Assembly: GCA_900320855.1 (NCBI GenBank)
Contig: ONTV01000005.1
Span: 1-38,005, forward strand
Reading direction: 5' to 3'
From: an uncultured Lentisphaerota bacterium
GTDB lineage: Bacteria; Verrucomicrobiota; Kiritimatiellia; RFP12; UBA1067
Length of the DNA: 38,005 nucleotides
Part shown: positions 15,482 to 24,071 of the stretch, one piece after another
Layout of the letters: every line of letters begins with the position of its first letter
Numbering within the stretch: position 1 is the stretch's first letter
Notes under the pieces: generated by a model
Told to the model about the DNA's origin: nothing
Seen by the model: only the letters and a program-made list of their open reading frames with translations
Database searches by the model: none
Position numbers and translations under genes: made by a program

Positions 15482-16972
15482 ATGAGCGAAGAGAACGGAA
15501 ACATCCTTGACCTCGGGTCGTTCGACTTCACGCCCGCCTGGGCGAAGACGGACGCCAAGGTCAACGTCGGCAAGATCCGTCCCGAAGGGGACCGTGGCAC
15601 GGAACGCGGGGACAGGCCCCGCAAGCCGTTTGGCGACCGCAAGCCGTTTGGGGACGGACGGCGTCCGCAGGGCGGCCGGAAGCCGTTTGGGCCGCGCAAG
15701 CCGTTCGGCGACCGTCCGCGCTTCGAGGAACGTCCGCGTCCGCTCGCCTGCGAGGTGAAGGTCCTGCCTGAGACGAAGGCGCTCGGCACGATCATCCGCA
15801 AGCTCCAGGGCGATGCGCACGCCTACAAGCTCAAGGATCTCGCGTACTTTTTCCTCGACAATCCGCAGTCGGTTCTCCTGAAGATCACGCCCAAGGCACC
15901 CGAATCCTCCAACGCCCAAGCCGCCGCAACCTTCTTCCAGTGCAAGGCCTGCGGGTTTGCCTCGACGCGCGAGGAGGACGTGCTCGCGCATGCGCTCGCG
16001 GCGCATCTCGGCGACTACTACGACGCGAAGGAGATCGAGTGCGAGCCGCCGAAGGGCAACTTCAACTGCGTCGCGAAGTGCGGGCTCTCGGGCGTTCTCC
16101 TCGGGCCGCCGAACATCCACGAGTTCAACGCGACCGTCCGCGAGATGGTGCGCACGCGCTATCCGGAGATGAGCGAGGAGCAGTATCGCGCGCACATCGA
16201 GATGGTGCGTGACGCGGACGCGATCGAGGAATGGCGCAAGGGCGCGACGAAGAAGACCGTCTTCTTCGCGAAGGGACAGGCCGAGGTCGAGGGCGCGGCG
16301 CAGCTGACGCGCGAACAGGCCGAGGGCGAATTCCGCCGCACGATCCTGCCGTCGCTGCTGGAGCGTCCGAAGAGCCTCATGATCACGGCGGACGTCGCGC
16401 AGAAGTCGCCGGTGAAGCCGCTCGTCTGGGCGGTCAACGACGCGATCCAGGCCGAGCGGCGCGCGCCGGCGGCGATGTGCTTTGCGTTGCGCGGCGCGTT
16501 CCACCACCGCAAGCTCCATTTCTTCCGCGCGAACGATGCGCGCGGCCCGGAGTTCGTGACGGGCGTCGAGTACAAGCCGTTCGACGCGGCGCACGCGATT
16601 CCGGAGCTGGCCCGCGCGGCGACTTTCGTCGCCGAGAACCCCTGCTGCGACAAGTCCGAGTTCCCGGCGGACGACCCGGAGTTCGAGCAACACCTGAACT
16701 GGCTCGTCACGACGGGCCACGTCGTCGCGTTCACGAACGGCGTCTTCTCGGCCGTCGAGAAGTTCCCGAAGTACGGGCCGCAGTGGAAGAAGCGGGGGAT
16801 GAAGGGGAAAAAGGTGGAGGTTGAAGGTGGAGGTGGAGAGCGGAAGGAAGAGACTCCTTGCTCCACCTCGACCTCGAAGCTCGAGCCTGGTGAGAAGGGA
16901 CTCGAGGCTGGTGAGAAAGTTGTGAAAGAAGAAGAGGTGAAGGATGAGACTGCCCCTGTCGTGGCTGAATGA
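15482..16972 (+). CDS. Conserved protein with basic repeat N-terminus and a C2H2 zinc finger, function unknown
   Basis: A 496-residue protein I cannot name. Residues 45-85 are a basic low-complexity stretch with repeated KPFGD/KPFGPR units, of the kind found on RNA-binding proteins. At about 154-175 lies a classical C2H2 pattern, C-x2-C-x12-H-x4-H (CKACGF to HALAAH), rare in bacteria; a Cys pair (CVAKC) follows near 200. The rest is well-composed globular sequence with conserved-looking blocks (FHHRKLHFFRAND, WLVTTGHVVAFTNGVFS). The last 55 residues are low-complexity Gly/Glu/Lys with a 7-residue repeat. Nucleic-acid binding is inferred from the basic repeats and the finger. It overlaps pheT by 29 bases, suggesting a translation-linked role. 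The 13-mer repeat at 15608 encodes part of the basic region. Confidence 0.75.
   Translation: MSEENGNILDLGSFDFTPAWAKTDAKVNVGKIRPEGDRGTERGDRPRKPFGDRKPFGDGRRPQGGRKPFGPRKPFGDRPRFEERPRPLACEVKVLPETKALGTIIRKLQGDAHAYKLKDLAYFFLDNPQSVLLKITPKAPESSNAQAAATFFQCKACGFASTREEDVLAHALAAHLGDYYDAKEIECEPPKGNFNCVAKCGLSGVLLGPPNIHEFNATVREMVRTRYPEMSEEQYRAHIEMVRDADAIEEWRKGATKKTVFFAKGQAEVEGAAQLTREQAEGEFRRTILPSLLERPKSLMITADVAQKSPVKPLVWAVNDAIQAERRAPAAMCFALRGAFHHRKLHFFRANDARGPEFVTGVEYKPFDAAHAIPELARAATFVAENPCCDKSEFPADDPEFEQHLNWLVTTGHVVAFTNGVFSAVEKFPKYGPQWKKRGMKGKKVEVEGGGGERKEETPCSTSTSKLEPGEKGLEAGEKVVKEEEVKDETAPVVAE
15608..15620 (+). repeat. GGGGACAGGCCCC 13-mer, in the zinc-finger gene
   Basis: Exact copy, here read in another frame (GDRPR) than in tsaB and folC, which argues against a shared protein motif as its cause. 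Confidence 0.75.
16811..16920. repeat. Low-complexity repeats and hairpin at the 3' end of the zinc-finger gene
   Basis: Purine-rich AGGTGGAGGT-type units (16812-16838) face a pyrimidine-rich stretch beginning CTCCACCTC (16861-16869), exactly complementary to GAGGTGGAG at 16830-16838. A 21-bp direct repeat then starts at 16880 and 16901 (CTCGAGSCTGGTGAGAA) and encodes LEPGEKG/LEAGEKV. Confidence 0.75.
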
Positions 16973-19412
16973 GTATGTCAAGGTCGATGACATCGACCCG
17001 AAGGAACTGGCCGAGAAGCTGACGCGTGCGGGACTTCAGGTCGAGTCGATCGAGACGGTCGGCGGCAATCCGCTCTCCGACCTCATCGTCGTCGCCGAAG
17101 TCGTCGCGTGCGCGGCGCACCCGAACTCCGACCATCTGCACGTCTGCACGGTGACAGACGGCACGGACTCGTTCCAGGTCGTCTGCGGCGCGCCGAACAT
17201 GCGCCAGGGAATCAAGACGGCGTTCGCGAAGATCGGTGCGCCGATTCCCGCGTTCCTCGACAAGAACGGCAATCCGGAGAAGATCAAGAAGGGCAAGCTG
17301 CGCGGCGTCGAGAGCTTCGGCATGTGCTGCAGCGAGAAGGAGCTTTGCATCGGCGAAGGGGCGGACGGCATCATCGAGTATCCGTCCGACACGCCGAACG
17401 GCACGCCCGTGCGCGATGTCGCGAAGCTTGAGAAGCCAGAGGTCGTCTTCGACATCGAGGTGACGTGGAACCGTCCGGACGCGCTGTCGGTCGTCGGCCT
17501 TGCGCGCGAGTTCGCCGCGATCCTGGGCCGTCCGCTCACGCTGCCGCCCGTCGATTTCGTCGAGGGCGCGGGGAATGTGAACGACGAGGTCAAGGTGCGC
17601 GTCGAAGATCCGGCGAAGTGCCTGCGCTACACGGCGCGCGTCGTCACGCGCGTTACGGACGGGCCGTCGCCCGCCCTGATGGCGAAGCGCCTTGAGCTCT
17701 GCGGCGTCCGTTCGCTGGGGCTGGTCGTGGACGTCACGAACTACGTCCTCATGGAGCTGGGCGCGCCGCTGCACGCCTTCGACTACACGAAGCTCGCGGA
17801 GCGGACGGTCGTCGTGCGCGACGCGAAGGACGGCGAGACGATCCAGACGCTGGACGGCGTCACGCGCACGCTCGACCCGTCGATGCTCGTGATCTGCGAC
17901 GCGGTGCGTCCGAACTGCGTCGCCGGCATCATGGGCGGCGAGGCGTCCGGCATTTCCGAGGGCGCGACGAAGAGCGTCTTCCTCGAGTCCGCGCTGTTCG
18001 AGCCGACGTCGACGAAGGACACGGCGACGAAGCTCGGCCTGTCGAGCGAGTCATCCTACCGCTACATTCGCGGCGTCGACAAGGACGTCGCCGACTTCGC
18101 CTCGCGCCGTGCGGCGCATCTCCTGCAGAAGTACGGCGCGGCCGAGATCGCGAAGGGCGTCATCGACATCGACAACCGCGCGCAGCCGCTCAACGCGCCG
18201 GTCGCGCTCGACTTCGACCGGGCGCGCAAGCTGATCGGCATCGGGATCGACAACGACACGATGGTGCGGCTCCTCACGTCGCTGGGGCTGAAGCCGACGG
18301 CGCCGGCCGCGTCGTATGCGGACGTGGCGGGCGTGACGTTCGAGATTCCGTCCTGGCGCTGGGACCTCTCGATGGAGGCCGACCTCGTCGAGGAAGTCGC
18401 GCGGCTCTACGGGCTGGACAACATTCCGGACACGATGCCGAGCGCGCCGTCGGTCTCGTCCCTCTCGGACGCGCCGTTTCGCGCGAAGTGCCGGCTGCGC
18501 GAGATCGCGACGGGCCTTGGCTTCTCCGAGGCGATGCATTACTCCTTCCTCTCCGCGAAGGAGCTGAACGGCTTCGATTCGCGCGAGGAGACGCAGAAGG
18601 CGCGGCTTGCGATTCCCGATCCTGTGTCCGCCGAATACGGCGTCATGCGCGACAGCCTGCTGCCGCAGCTCTACGCGACGCTGGGCAAGAACGCCGCGCA
18701 CGAGACGTCGGCGATGCTCTTCGAGACGGGCAAGGTCTTCGGGCAGGTCACGATTCCGGCGCGGGGCGAGATGCCCGCCAAGACGCAGCCGACGGAGAAG
18801 GAGATGGTGTCGCTTGGGTTCGTCGGGCCCGTCGGGCGCGAGGCCCTGCGCCGGCGGCTGCCGCTGAACGAGGAGGAGGCCGTCCTCTGGCTGAAGGGCG
18901 CGGTCGAGGAGCTCGTCCGCCGTCTGCACGCCGGGCGCGTCGAGTTCGTCGCGGCAGACCATCCGGCGTTCGCGAAGGGCGCGGCGCTTCAGGTGCGGAT
19001 CAACGGCAAGGCTGTCGGCGTCCTCGGCGCCGTCTCGGCGAAGCTGCGGCATGCGTTCCGCCTGACGACGCAGATGGCGCTGTGCGAGCTGGAGGCGAAG
19101 GCCCTGCTCAAGAAGTTCGACGAGGTCGGGCGCGTCTCGGCGGTTCCGGCGTTCCCGGGCGTCCGCCGCGACATCGCGCTCGTCGACAAGGGCGGCGTGC
19201 CGCACGCGCAGGTCGTCGAGACGATCCGGAAGAACGGCGGCAAGGATCTCGTGAAAGTCGAGCTCTTCGACGTGTTCAAGGACTCGCGCGCCTACGCGCT
19301 CGAGTTCCGCAGCGCGGAGAAGACGCTGACGGACGACGAGGTCGGGCGCGCTTTCCAGCGGATCGTCGAGGCGCTCAAGGCGACGGACGGCCTTGAGGTG
19401 CGGGAGGGCTGA
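16944..19412 (+). CDS. pheT: Phenylalanine-tRNA ligase beta subunit
   Basis: Large subunit of the alpha2-beta2 enzyme charging tRNA-Phe. The 822-residue product has the full layout. The start is MRLPLSWLNEYVKV, followed by the tRNA-binding B1 domain (about 40-155: HPNSDHLHVC, VVCGAPN) and B3/B4 with the editing region (about 215-400: SLGLVVDVTNYVLMELGAPLHAFD, AGIMGGEASGI). Next come B5 (about 415-490, SWRWDLSMEADLVEEVARLYG), the catalytic-like core and the C-terminal FDX-ACB anticodon-binding domain (about 728-820, FPGVRRDIALV). Length is usual. The start overlaps the upstream gene by 29 bases. pheS is not adjacent; normally pheS and pheT are neighbours. Confidence 0.96.
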   Translation: MRLPLSWLNEYVKVDDIDPKELAEKLTRAGLQVESIETVGGNPLSDLIVVAEVVACAAHPNSDHLHVCTVTDGTDSFQVVCGAPNMRQGIKTAFAKIGAPIPAFLDKNGNPEKIKKGKLRGVESFGMCCSEKELCIGEGADGIIEYPSDTPNGTPVRDVAKLEKPEVVFDIEVTWNRPDALSVVGLAREFAAILGRPLTLPPVDFVEGAGNVNDEVKVRVEDPAKCLRYTARVVTRVTDGPSPALMAKRLELCGVRSLGLVVDVTNYVLMELGAPLHAFDYTKLAERTVVVRDAKDGETIQTLDGVTRTLDPSMLVICDAVRPNCVAGIMGGEASGISEGATKSVFLESALFEPTSTKDTATKLGLSSESSYRYIRGVDKDVADFASRRAAHLLQKYGAAEIAKGVIDIDNRAQPLNAPVALDFDRARKLIGIGIDNDTMVRLLTSLGLKPTAPAASYADVAGVTFEIPSWRWDLSMEADLVEEVARLYGLDNIPDTMPSAPSVSSLSDAPFRAKCRLREIATGLGFSEAMHYSFLSAKELNGFDSREETQKARLAIPDPVSAEYGVMRDSLLPQLYATLGKNAAHETSAMLFETGKVFGQVTIPARGEMPAKTQPTEKEMVSLGFVGPVGREALRRRLPLNEEEAVLWLKGAVEELVRRLHAGRVEFVAADHPAFAKGAALQVRINGKAVGVLGAVSAKLRHAFRLTTQMALCELEAKALLKKFDEVGRVSAVPAFPGVRRDIALVDKGGVPHAQVVETIRKNGGKDLVKVELFDVFKDSRAYALEFRSAEKTLTDDEVGRAFQRIVEALKATDGLEVREG

Positions 19413-19571
19413 GCATCTTTCAACGACGTGGGTCCTGGGTTGCACGCGGATTCAGCAGAAGTTTCTTCGACCGACATTTGAATAGGGAGCGTCAGCTCCA
19501 CATTTGGAACGACGGGTTCCGGGGATTCTGTGCTACGGCAGTCTGGGATCTTTTTCAGGGGAAAGTCCGCC
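19413..19571. other. Intergenic region with two adjacent perfect hairpins
   Basis: 159 bases of lower GC. GGAGC-GTCA-GCTCC (19486-19499) and GGAAC-GACGG-GTTCC (19506-19520) are two small hairpins six bases apart, an arrangement like paired REP hairpins. I see no TGNTATAAT box. AGGGGA at 19557-19562 is the ribosome site of the next gene. The open frames across it look like chance. Confidence 0.6.
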
Positions 19572-19988
19572 ATGGGAATCGGGCATCTTCCGTTTGCCGC
19601 CGCCGCGCTGGCGGCCATTGCGCTCCTGTCGGGGTGCCATGTCGGGCGGCACTATTCGGTCGTGCCGGAGCGCAACCAGGTCTTGGCCGCCCAGAGCGGC
19701 GACCGCTTTTTCTTCGACCTTGAGGAGAACGCGACGACGGGATACGCCTGGCGTGCGACGTGCGACGACGCGGACGTGTCCGTTCGGGTGACGCACGTCG
19801 CCGGCGAGTCGGACGCGGGGCTTGTCGGCGTGCCCGGAAAGGCCGAAGTCGAGATTCGCGTCCATCGCGGCTACGACGGGCCTTCGGCCATCCGGTTCCA
19901 GTACCGCCGCGCGTGGGAGGCGCGTCCGCTCAAGGAATTCACGATCACCCTCCACAAGCGCACGGGCGACCGCGCGTTCTGGGAATGA
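19572..19988 (+). CDS. Chagasin-like (I42) cysteine protease inhibitor lipoprotein
   Basis: A 138-residue exported lipoprotein: signal sequence with lipobox LLSGC (Cys about 22), then a small beta-rich domain. The three chagasin loops are recognisable: NATTGYAW (the family's NPTTGY-W, with Ala for Pro), a VGVPGKAEVEI segment in place of the Gly-rich loop, and RRAW near the end in place of RPW. Members inhibit papain-type cysteine proteases. In bacteria they may guard the envelope against the cell's own or host proteases; which applies here is unknown. It starts after AGGGGA (19557-19562), 9 bases upstream. It stands between pheT and thrS with no functional link to either. Confidence 0.75.
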   Translation: MGIGHLPFAAAALAAIALLSGCHVGRHYSVVPERNQVLAAQSGDRFFFDLEENATTGYAWRATCDDADVSVRVTHVAGESDAGLVGVPGKAEVEIRVHRGYDGPSAIRFQYRRAWEARPLKEFTITLHKRTGDRAFWE

Positions 19989-20004
19989 GGGGCGGCTGAA
20001 ATTA

Positions 20005-20013
20005 TGATATAAT
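20005..20013 (+). promoter_or_regulatory. Extended -10 promoter of thrS
   Basis: TGATATAAT followed by a short leader of about 18 bases with AAGGAGA at 20027-20033. No -35 seen. Confidence 0.75.
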
Positions 20014-20037
20014 ACGAGCGTTTTTTAAGGAGAATCC

Positions 20038-21780
20038 ATGTCAGAGATCAGCGAGCAGCAGAGACGGCATTCCGCCGCGCACATGATGGCGCGGGCGGTC
20101 ATGAACCTTTTTGACGACGTGCAGGTCGACATCGGGCCGGCGACGGACGACGGCTTCTACTACGACTTCGACCTTCCCCATCGCATCACGCCGGAGGACT
20201 TCCCGAAGATCGAGGCCGAGATCGCGCGCCTCATCGCGTTGGACGAGCCGTTCGTGCGGAAGGAGGTCTCGGCCGACGAGGCGAAGGCCCTCCTCGCGGG
20301 CCAGAAGTACAAGCTCGAGCGACTCGCTGACGTCGTCGCCGACGGCGGACCGATCTCGACCTACGCGGTCGGCGACTACGTCGAGATGTGCCGTGGGCCG
20401 CACGTCGAGCACGCGAAGCAGATTGGCGTCGTCAAGCTCACGAAGATCGCGGGCAGCTACTATCGCGGCGACGAGAAGAACAAGATGCTCCAGCGCGTCT
20501 ACGGCATCGTCGCGAAGGACCAGAAGGAGCTCGACGAGATCGTCGCCCGCGCGGAGGAGGCGAAGAAGCGCGACCACCGCGTCCTCGGCAAGCAGCTCGG
20601 CCTCTTCACGATCACCGACCAGGTCGGCCCCGGCCTCGCCCACTGGCTGCCGCGCGGCGCGCGCGTGCGCGTCGCGATCGAGGAGTACTGGCGGCGGAAG
20701 CACTACGAGGCGGGCTACGAGATCGTCTACACGCCGCACGTCGGCAAGTCGAACCTCTGGGAGACGTCGGGGCACCTCGGCTTCTACAAGGAGGGCATGT
20801 TCCCGGTGATGAAGGTCCAGGAGGGCGAGGGCAAGGACGCCTACGTCCAGGACTACTACGTCAAGCCGATGAACTGCCCGTTCCACATCCAGTGCTACCA
20901 GTTCGAGAAGCGCTCGTACCGCGACCTGCCGATCCGCTACGCCGAGCTTGGCACGGTCTACCGCTACGAGAAGGACGGCGTGCGGCACGGGCTCTTCCGC
21001 GTGCGCGGCTTCACGCAGGACGACGCGCACATCTTCTGCACGCCCGACCAGATCGTGCAGGAGATCAAGGACACGGTCGAGTTCGCGAAGAAGATGCTCG
21101 GCAAGTTCGGCTTCCACGACATCCAGGCGTATCTCTCGACGAAGCCCGCGAAGGCCGTCGGCGACCCCGCGCGCTGGGAGCAGGCGACGCAGTCGCTGCG
21201 GGACGCGCTCGACCAGGAGGGGATGAGCTACGAGGTCGACGAGGGCGGCGGCGCGTTCTACGGCCCGAAGATCGACATGAAGATCAAGGACGCGCTCGGC
21301 CGCCCGTGGCAGCTCGGCACCGTCCAGTTTGACTTCAACCTGCCGGAGCGCTTCAACCTCACCTATGTCGGCGACGACGGCAAGGAGCATCAGCCCTACA
21401 TGGTGCATCGCGCGCTCCTCGGCTCGATCGAGCGCTTCTTCGGCATCCTCATCGAACACTACGCGGGCGCGTTCCCGCTCTGGCTCGCGCCGGAGCAGGT
21501 GCGTGTCCTGCCGATCTCCGACAAGGCGATGGACTACGCGAAGAAAGTCCAGTCGGCCCTGCGGGCGGCGGGCTTCCGCGTGGACGTGGACGCGTCGGCG
21601 GAGAAGCTCGGCGCGAAGATCCGCGCGGCGACGCTCATGAAGGTGCCCTACCAGGTCGTGGTCGGGCCGCGCGACGAGGCGGCGGAGCAGATCTCCGTGC
21701 GCAGCCGGGCGGACGGCGACCTCGGCGCGATGAAGCTGCCCGACTTCGTGGCGCGGCTGCGCGCGGAGCTGGAGGCGTAG
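20038..21780 (+). CDS. thrS: Threonine-tRNA ligase lacking the TGS domain
   Basis: Charges tRNA-Thr and edits Ser-tRNA-Thr. The 580-residue product starts directly in the N2 editing domain (H11-x3-H15, later CRGPH) without the roughly 60-residue N-terminal TGS domain of most bacterial enzymes. The class II core has the zinc ligands in NCPFHIQ, RHGLFRVRGFTQDDAHIFC and IEHYAGAFPLWLAPEQV; the C-terminal 100 residues are the anticodon-binding domain (VRVLPISDKAMDYAKKV). AAGGAGA lies 4 bases before the ATG, and upstream of it is only the promoter, so the short form is genuine and not a missed start. It is followed by the pilin-like cluster after 22 bases. Confidence 0.95.
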   Translation: MSEISEQQRRHSAAHMMARAVMNLFDDVQVDIGPATDDGFYYDFDLPHRITPEDFPKIEAEIARLIALDEPFVRKEVSADEAKALLAGQKYKLERLADVVADGGPISTYAVGDYVEMCRGPHVEHAKQIGVVKLTKIAGSYYRGDEKNKMLQRVYGIVAKDQKELDEIVARAEEAKKRDHRVLGKQLGLFTITDQVGPGLAHWLPRGARVRVAIEEYWRRKHYEAGYEIVYTPHVGKSNLWETSGHLGFYKEGMFPVMKVQEGEGKDAYVQDYYVKPMNCPFHIQCYQFEKRSYRDLPIRYAELGTVYRYEKDGVRHGLFRVRGFTQDDAHIFCTPDQIVQEIKDTVEFAKKMLGKFGFHDIQAYLSTKPAKAVGDPARWEQATQSLRDALDQEGMSYEVDEGGGAFYGPKIDMKIKDALGRPWQLGTVQFDFNLPERFNLTYVGDDGKEHQPYMVHRALLGSIERFFGILIEHYAGAFPLWLAPEQVRVLPISDKAMDYAKKVQSALRAAGFRVDVDASAEKLGAKIRAATLMKVPYQVVVGPRDEAAEQISVRSRADGDLGAMKLPDFVARLRAELEA

Positions 21781-21802
21781 CCAGACGGTTTGCGGGGTGC
21801 GG

Positions 21803-21946
21803 ATGCGAACGGGCCAATCGCTCCTCGAATACGTGCTGGCGCTGGCGGGGGTCGCCGCCGTGGTCGCCGTGCTGGGATTTCTCGTCTTGGGCGCGGTCGG
21901 CTACGGCGTCCGCACGGAGAGTCTCGTTTCAAGCGAATGTCCGTAG
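21803..21946 (+). CDS. Flp-type pilin-like peptide, 47 residues
   Basis: A short reading frame: MRTGQSLLEYVLALAG, then hydrophobic residues up to about 36 and a short polar end. The pattern basic residue, Gly|Gln-x-x-x-Glu-Tyr, then a membrane helix is the Flp (type IVb) prepilin processing site, with cleavage expected after G4. Only a weak GGGG (21794-21797) precedes the ATG. It is the first of five genes with this type of start. Its cytoplasmic leader of four residues is very short even for Flp pilins. Confidence 0.7.
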   Translation: MRTGQSLLEYVLALAGVAAVVAVLGFLVLGAVGYGVRTESLVSSECP

Positions 21947-21965
21947 GCAAAAAGGAGAACAAGAA

Positions 21966-22184
21966 ATGACGAAAACGCTACGCAAAGGTCAGACGATGGT
22001 CGAGTACATCATCATCGTCGCGCTCATCGCCGTCTCCCTCATCGCCGTCTTCACCTACCTGAGCCGCGCGATCGGCAAGAAGGCCGCCGGCGCAACGGAG
22101 GCCCTGTCGTCCGAGGAGGGCAACAAGGCGAAGTCGGCGGCGGATTCGATCAGTTCGGATTCGATTAAGTCCCTCGGGGAGTGA
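21966..22184 (+). CDS. Flp/Fap-type pilin
   Basis: Major-pilin candidate of a Tad-type pilus. 72 residues: a leader TKTLRKG, the processing site KG|QTMVEY with Glu5-Tyr6, a 22-residue helix (IIIVALIAVSLIAVFTYL) and a hydrophilic Ser/Ala/Lys-rich tail. A strong AAGGAG (21952-21957) 8 bases upstream is the best ribosome site in the cluster, consistent with an abundant structural subunit. No Tad ATPase, secretin partner or prepilin peptidase lies in this window. Confidence 0.85.
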   Translation: MTKTLRKGQTMVEYIIIVALIAVSLIAVFTYLSRAIGKKAAGATEALSSEEGNKAKSAADSISSDSIKSLGE

Positions 22185-22188
22185 GGCC

Positions 22189-22680
22189 GTGCGGCGGGCG
22201 CGCCGAGGCCAGGCGATGGTCGAGACGGTCTTGGCCGTCTTGATCGTCACGTTCGCGTTTCTTGCGCTCTTCCGGCTCTCCACGATGCTGACGGGCAAGA
22301 TCCTCCTCGAACACGCCGCCATGCGCGTCGCGCGCGCCCGCGCCGTCGGGTTCAACGACTACATGTGCCGCAAGATCGCGCGCGTCGCCGTCATCCCCGT
22401 CGCGGGGCGGCGCACCTGGCCGGAGGCGGGGACGGACTGGCGGGACGGGATGGAGCGCGCGCGCGTCGGGGCCTATCTCGCGTCCGAACACGAGGCCGAG
22501 GCGCGCGGCATTCTCGACTACGAACGCTGGGGCGATCTGTCCGTCGCGCCCGGCGACGGCATGGACGCGCGCGTCGGGCTGGACGTCGAGTTGCTCGACG
22601 GCGCGGCGCGCGTCGGGCTGTCCGGCGTGGCTGGCGTCGAGCCGAACCACACGCTGTACTTGAACGACGCGGGACGATGA
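22189..22680 (+). CDS. TadE-like pseudopilin
   Basis: 163 residues. RRARRG|QAMVETVLAVLIVTFAFLAL has the Arg-rich leader, Gly|Gln site and Glu5 of TadE-type minor pilins, followed by a helix and an extracytoplasmic domain with LLEHAAMRVARARAVGF, as in TadE proteins. The GTG start follows the pilin stop by four bases, and GGGGAG precedes it at 22176-22181. It overlaps the next gene by ATGA. Probably a minor subunit or initiator of the same filament. Confidence 0.75.
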   Translation: MRRARRGQAMVETVLAVLIVTFAFLALFRLSTMLTGKILLEHAAMRVARARAVGFNDYMCRKIARVAVIPVAGRRTWPEAGTDWRDGMERARVGAYLASEHEAEARGILDYERWGDLSVAPGDGMDARVGLDVELLDGAARVGLSGVAGVEPNHTLYLNDAGR

Positions 22681-24071
22681 AGACGCGGCGGGGACAGGTT
22701 GCGCTCTATCTCGTGTTTGCGCTCGTCGCGCTCACGGTGCTCGTCCTCATGAACGTCGGCGTCTACCTCGCGGTCACGGCCAAGAACCGCTCGATGAACG
22801 CGGGCGACGCGGCGGCCCTCGCCGTCGCGCGCCATCAGGGCGAGCTGCTGAACGGGATTGGGCGCCTCAACCTCGACCATCTGAAGGCCGCGCTCCAGGG
22901 CGACGCGGAGGAATGCGCGCGTCTCGTGGCGGAGCAGACGCGCCGCTGCTTCCTCGACCCCCTGCAGTGCCTGTCGGTCGGCAGCGCCGCCGCGCAGGCG
23001 AACGGCGCGGAGCCGAGCGACGAAATGCGCGAGATCCTGGCGCTGCACGTCATCGAGATCCGCACGGTCTACGCGACGACGCCGGAGGCGTATCCCGAAC
23101 CTTGGGACGGCGCGTGGGAGGAATATGCGCAGGCGCTGGAGGTCGCAATCGGCGCGCCGCTCTATGCGGGGCCGGACAACGTCACGTTCATGGACGAGGC
23201 GGGCGGACACCTTCTCCTCGAAAAGTCGTTCTACGATGCCGTCGCGGGCCGCAACTGGTGCTGGTTCCATTTCGACGCGGCGGGAATCCTGGACAACTAT
23301 TCGAGCTTCCTCGACTGGGGGCCGTTGCCGCGCGCGGACGACGCGACGCGGCGGCGGCGCTGCGCGAACAGCGAGGTCTACTCGCTCCATCTCGCGCCGC
23401 GCGTGGGGCGCGCGATCGATCTTCTCGGCGACGAGCTGATTGCCCGCCTGACGGATGCGACGCCTGAAGAGATTGCGAATGCGCCGCTGCTGGCCGACCC
23501 GGAGCAGACCTGGTTCTTCTACGACACGACGGACGGCGCGTGGGGGCGCTGGTCGGAAATCGATCCCGACGGCGACGCGCGCTTCCCCGTCGTCGGGTCG
23601 GTGAAGCCGGAGTATGACGTGCAGGGCGCGGCGGCGGCCTGTCGCGTGCGGATGCCGATTCCCAACCTGCTGGAAACGGGTGCCGCGCGCGTTGCGAACT
23701 GGGCGGCGGCGGCCAAGCCCTTTGGCACGGTCGTGGACGAGGCGGGGCGGCTCTCCGTCGTCACGGCGCTGAAGGGGTTCGTCACGCCCGCCTTCGAGGC
23801 CGTGCGGCTCGTGCCGCTCGATGCCGTCGGCGGCAGCGACCTCTCGACCGCCGACCCCGAATGGATGCGCCATCTGCGCGAGGACTTGCCGGCCTATTTC
23901 CGGGGCGGGCCGGACGTGCTGAAGGGCTGCTACTACTGCCGGCAGCTGGTGGACTGGGAGAAGCCGTCCGTCCGCGAGCAGGGCCGCACGTGGCTGAAGT
24001 ACAATTCGTCGAGCTGCCTGCGCCCCACGAGCGGCAGCGGCGGGCGGGGAGGCACGCGACATGGGCATTGA
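22677..24071 (+). CDS. Putative TadG-like pilus assembly protein
   Basis: 464 residues. MKTRRG|QVALYLVFALVALTVLVLMNVGVYLAV is again an Arg-rich leader with Gly|Gln and a membrane helix, followed by the NAGDAAALAVARHQGELLN segment typical of TadG/TadE N-terminal regions (DAAALAGA in the family). The large remaining extracytoplasmic part matches nothing I can name; near the C-terminus it has a Cys-rich motif (GCYYCRQL to SSSC) that could form disulfides. It lacks the Glu5 of classical prepilins, so processing is uncertain. It overlaps both neighbours, so the five genes are one unit. Confidence 0.65.
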   Translation: MKTRRGQVALYLVFALVALTVLVLMNVGVYLAVTAKNRSMNAGDAAALAVARHQGELLNGIGRLNLDHLKAALQGDAEECARLVAEQTRRCFLDPLQCLSVGSAAAQANGAEPSDEMREILALHVIEIRTVYATTPEAYPEPWDGAWEEYAQALEVAIGAPLYAGPDNVTFMDEAGGHLLLEKSFYDAVAGRNWCWFHFDAAGILDNYSSFLDWGPLPRADDATRRRRCANSEVYSLHLAPRVGRAIDLLGDELIARLTDATPEEIANAPLLADPEQTWFFYDTTDGAWGRWSEIDPDGDARFPVVGSVKPEYDVQGAAAACRVRMPIPNLLETGAARVANWAAAAKPFGTVVDEAGRLSVVTALKGFVTPAFEAVRLVPLDAVGGSDLSTADPEWMRHLREDLPAYFRGGPDVLKGCYYCRQLVDWEKPSVREQGRTWLKYNSSSCLRPTSGSGGRGGTRHGH

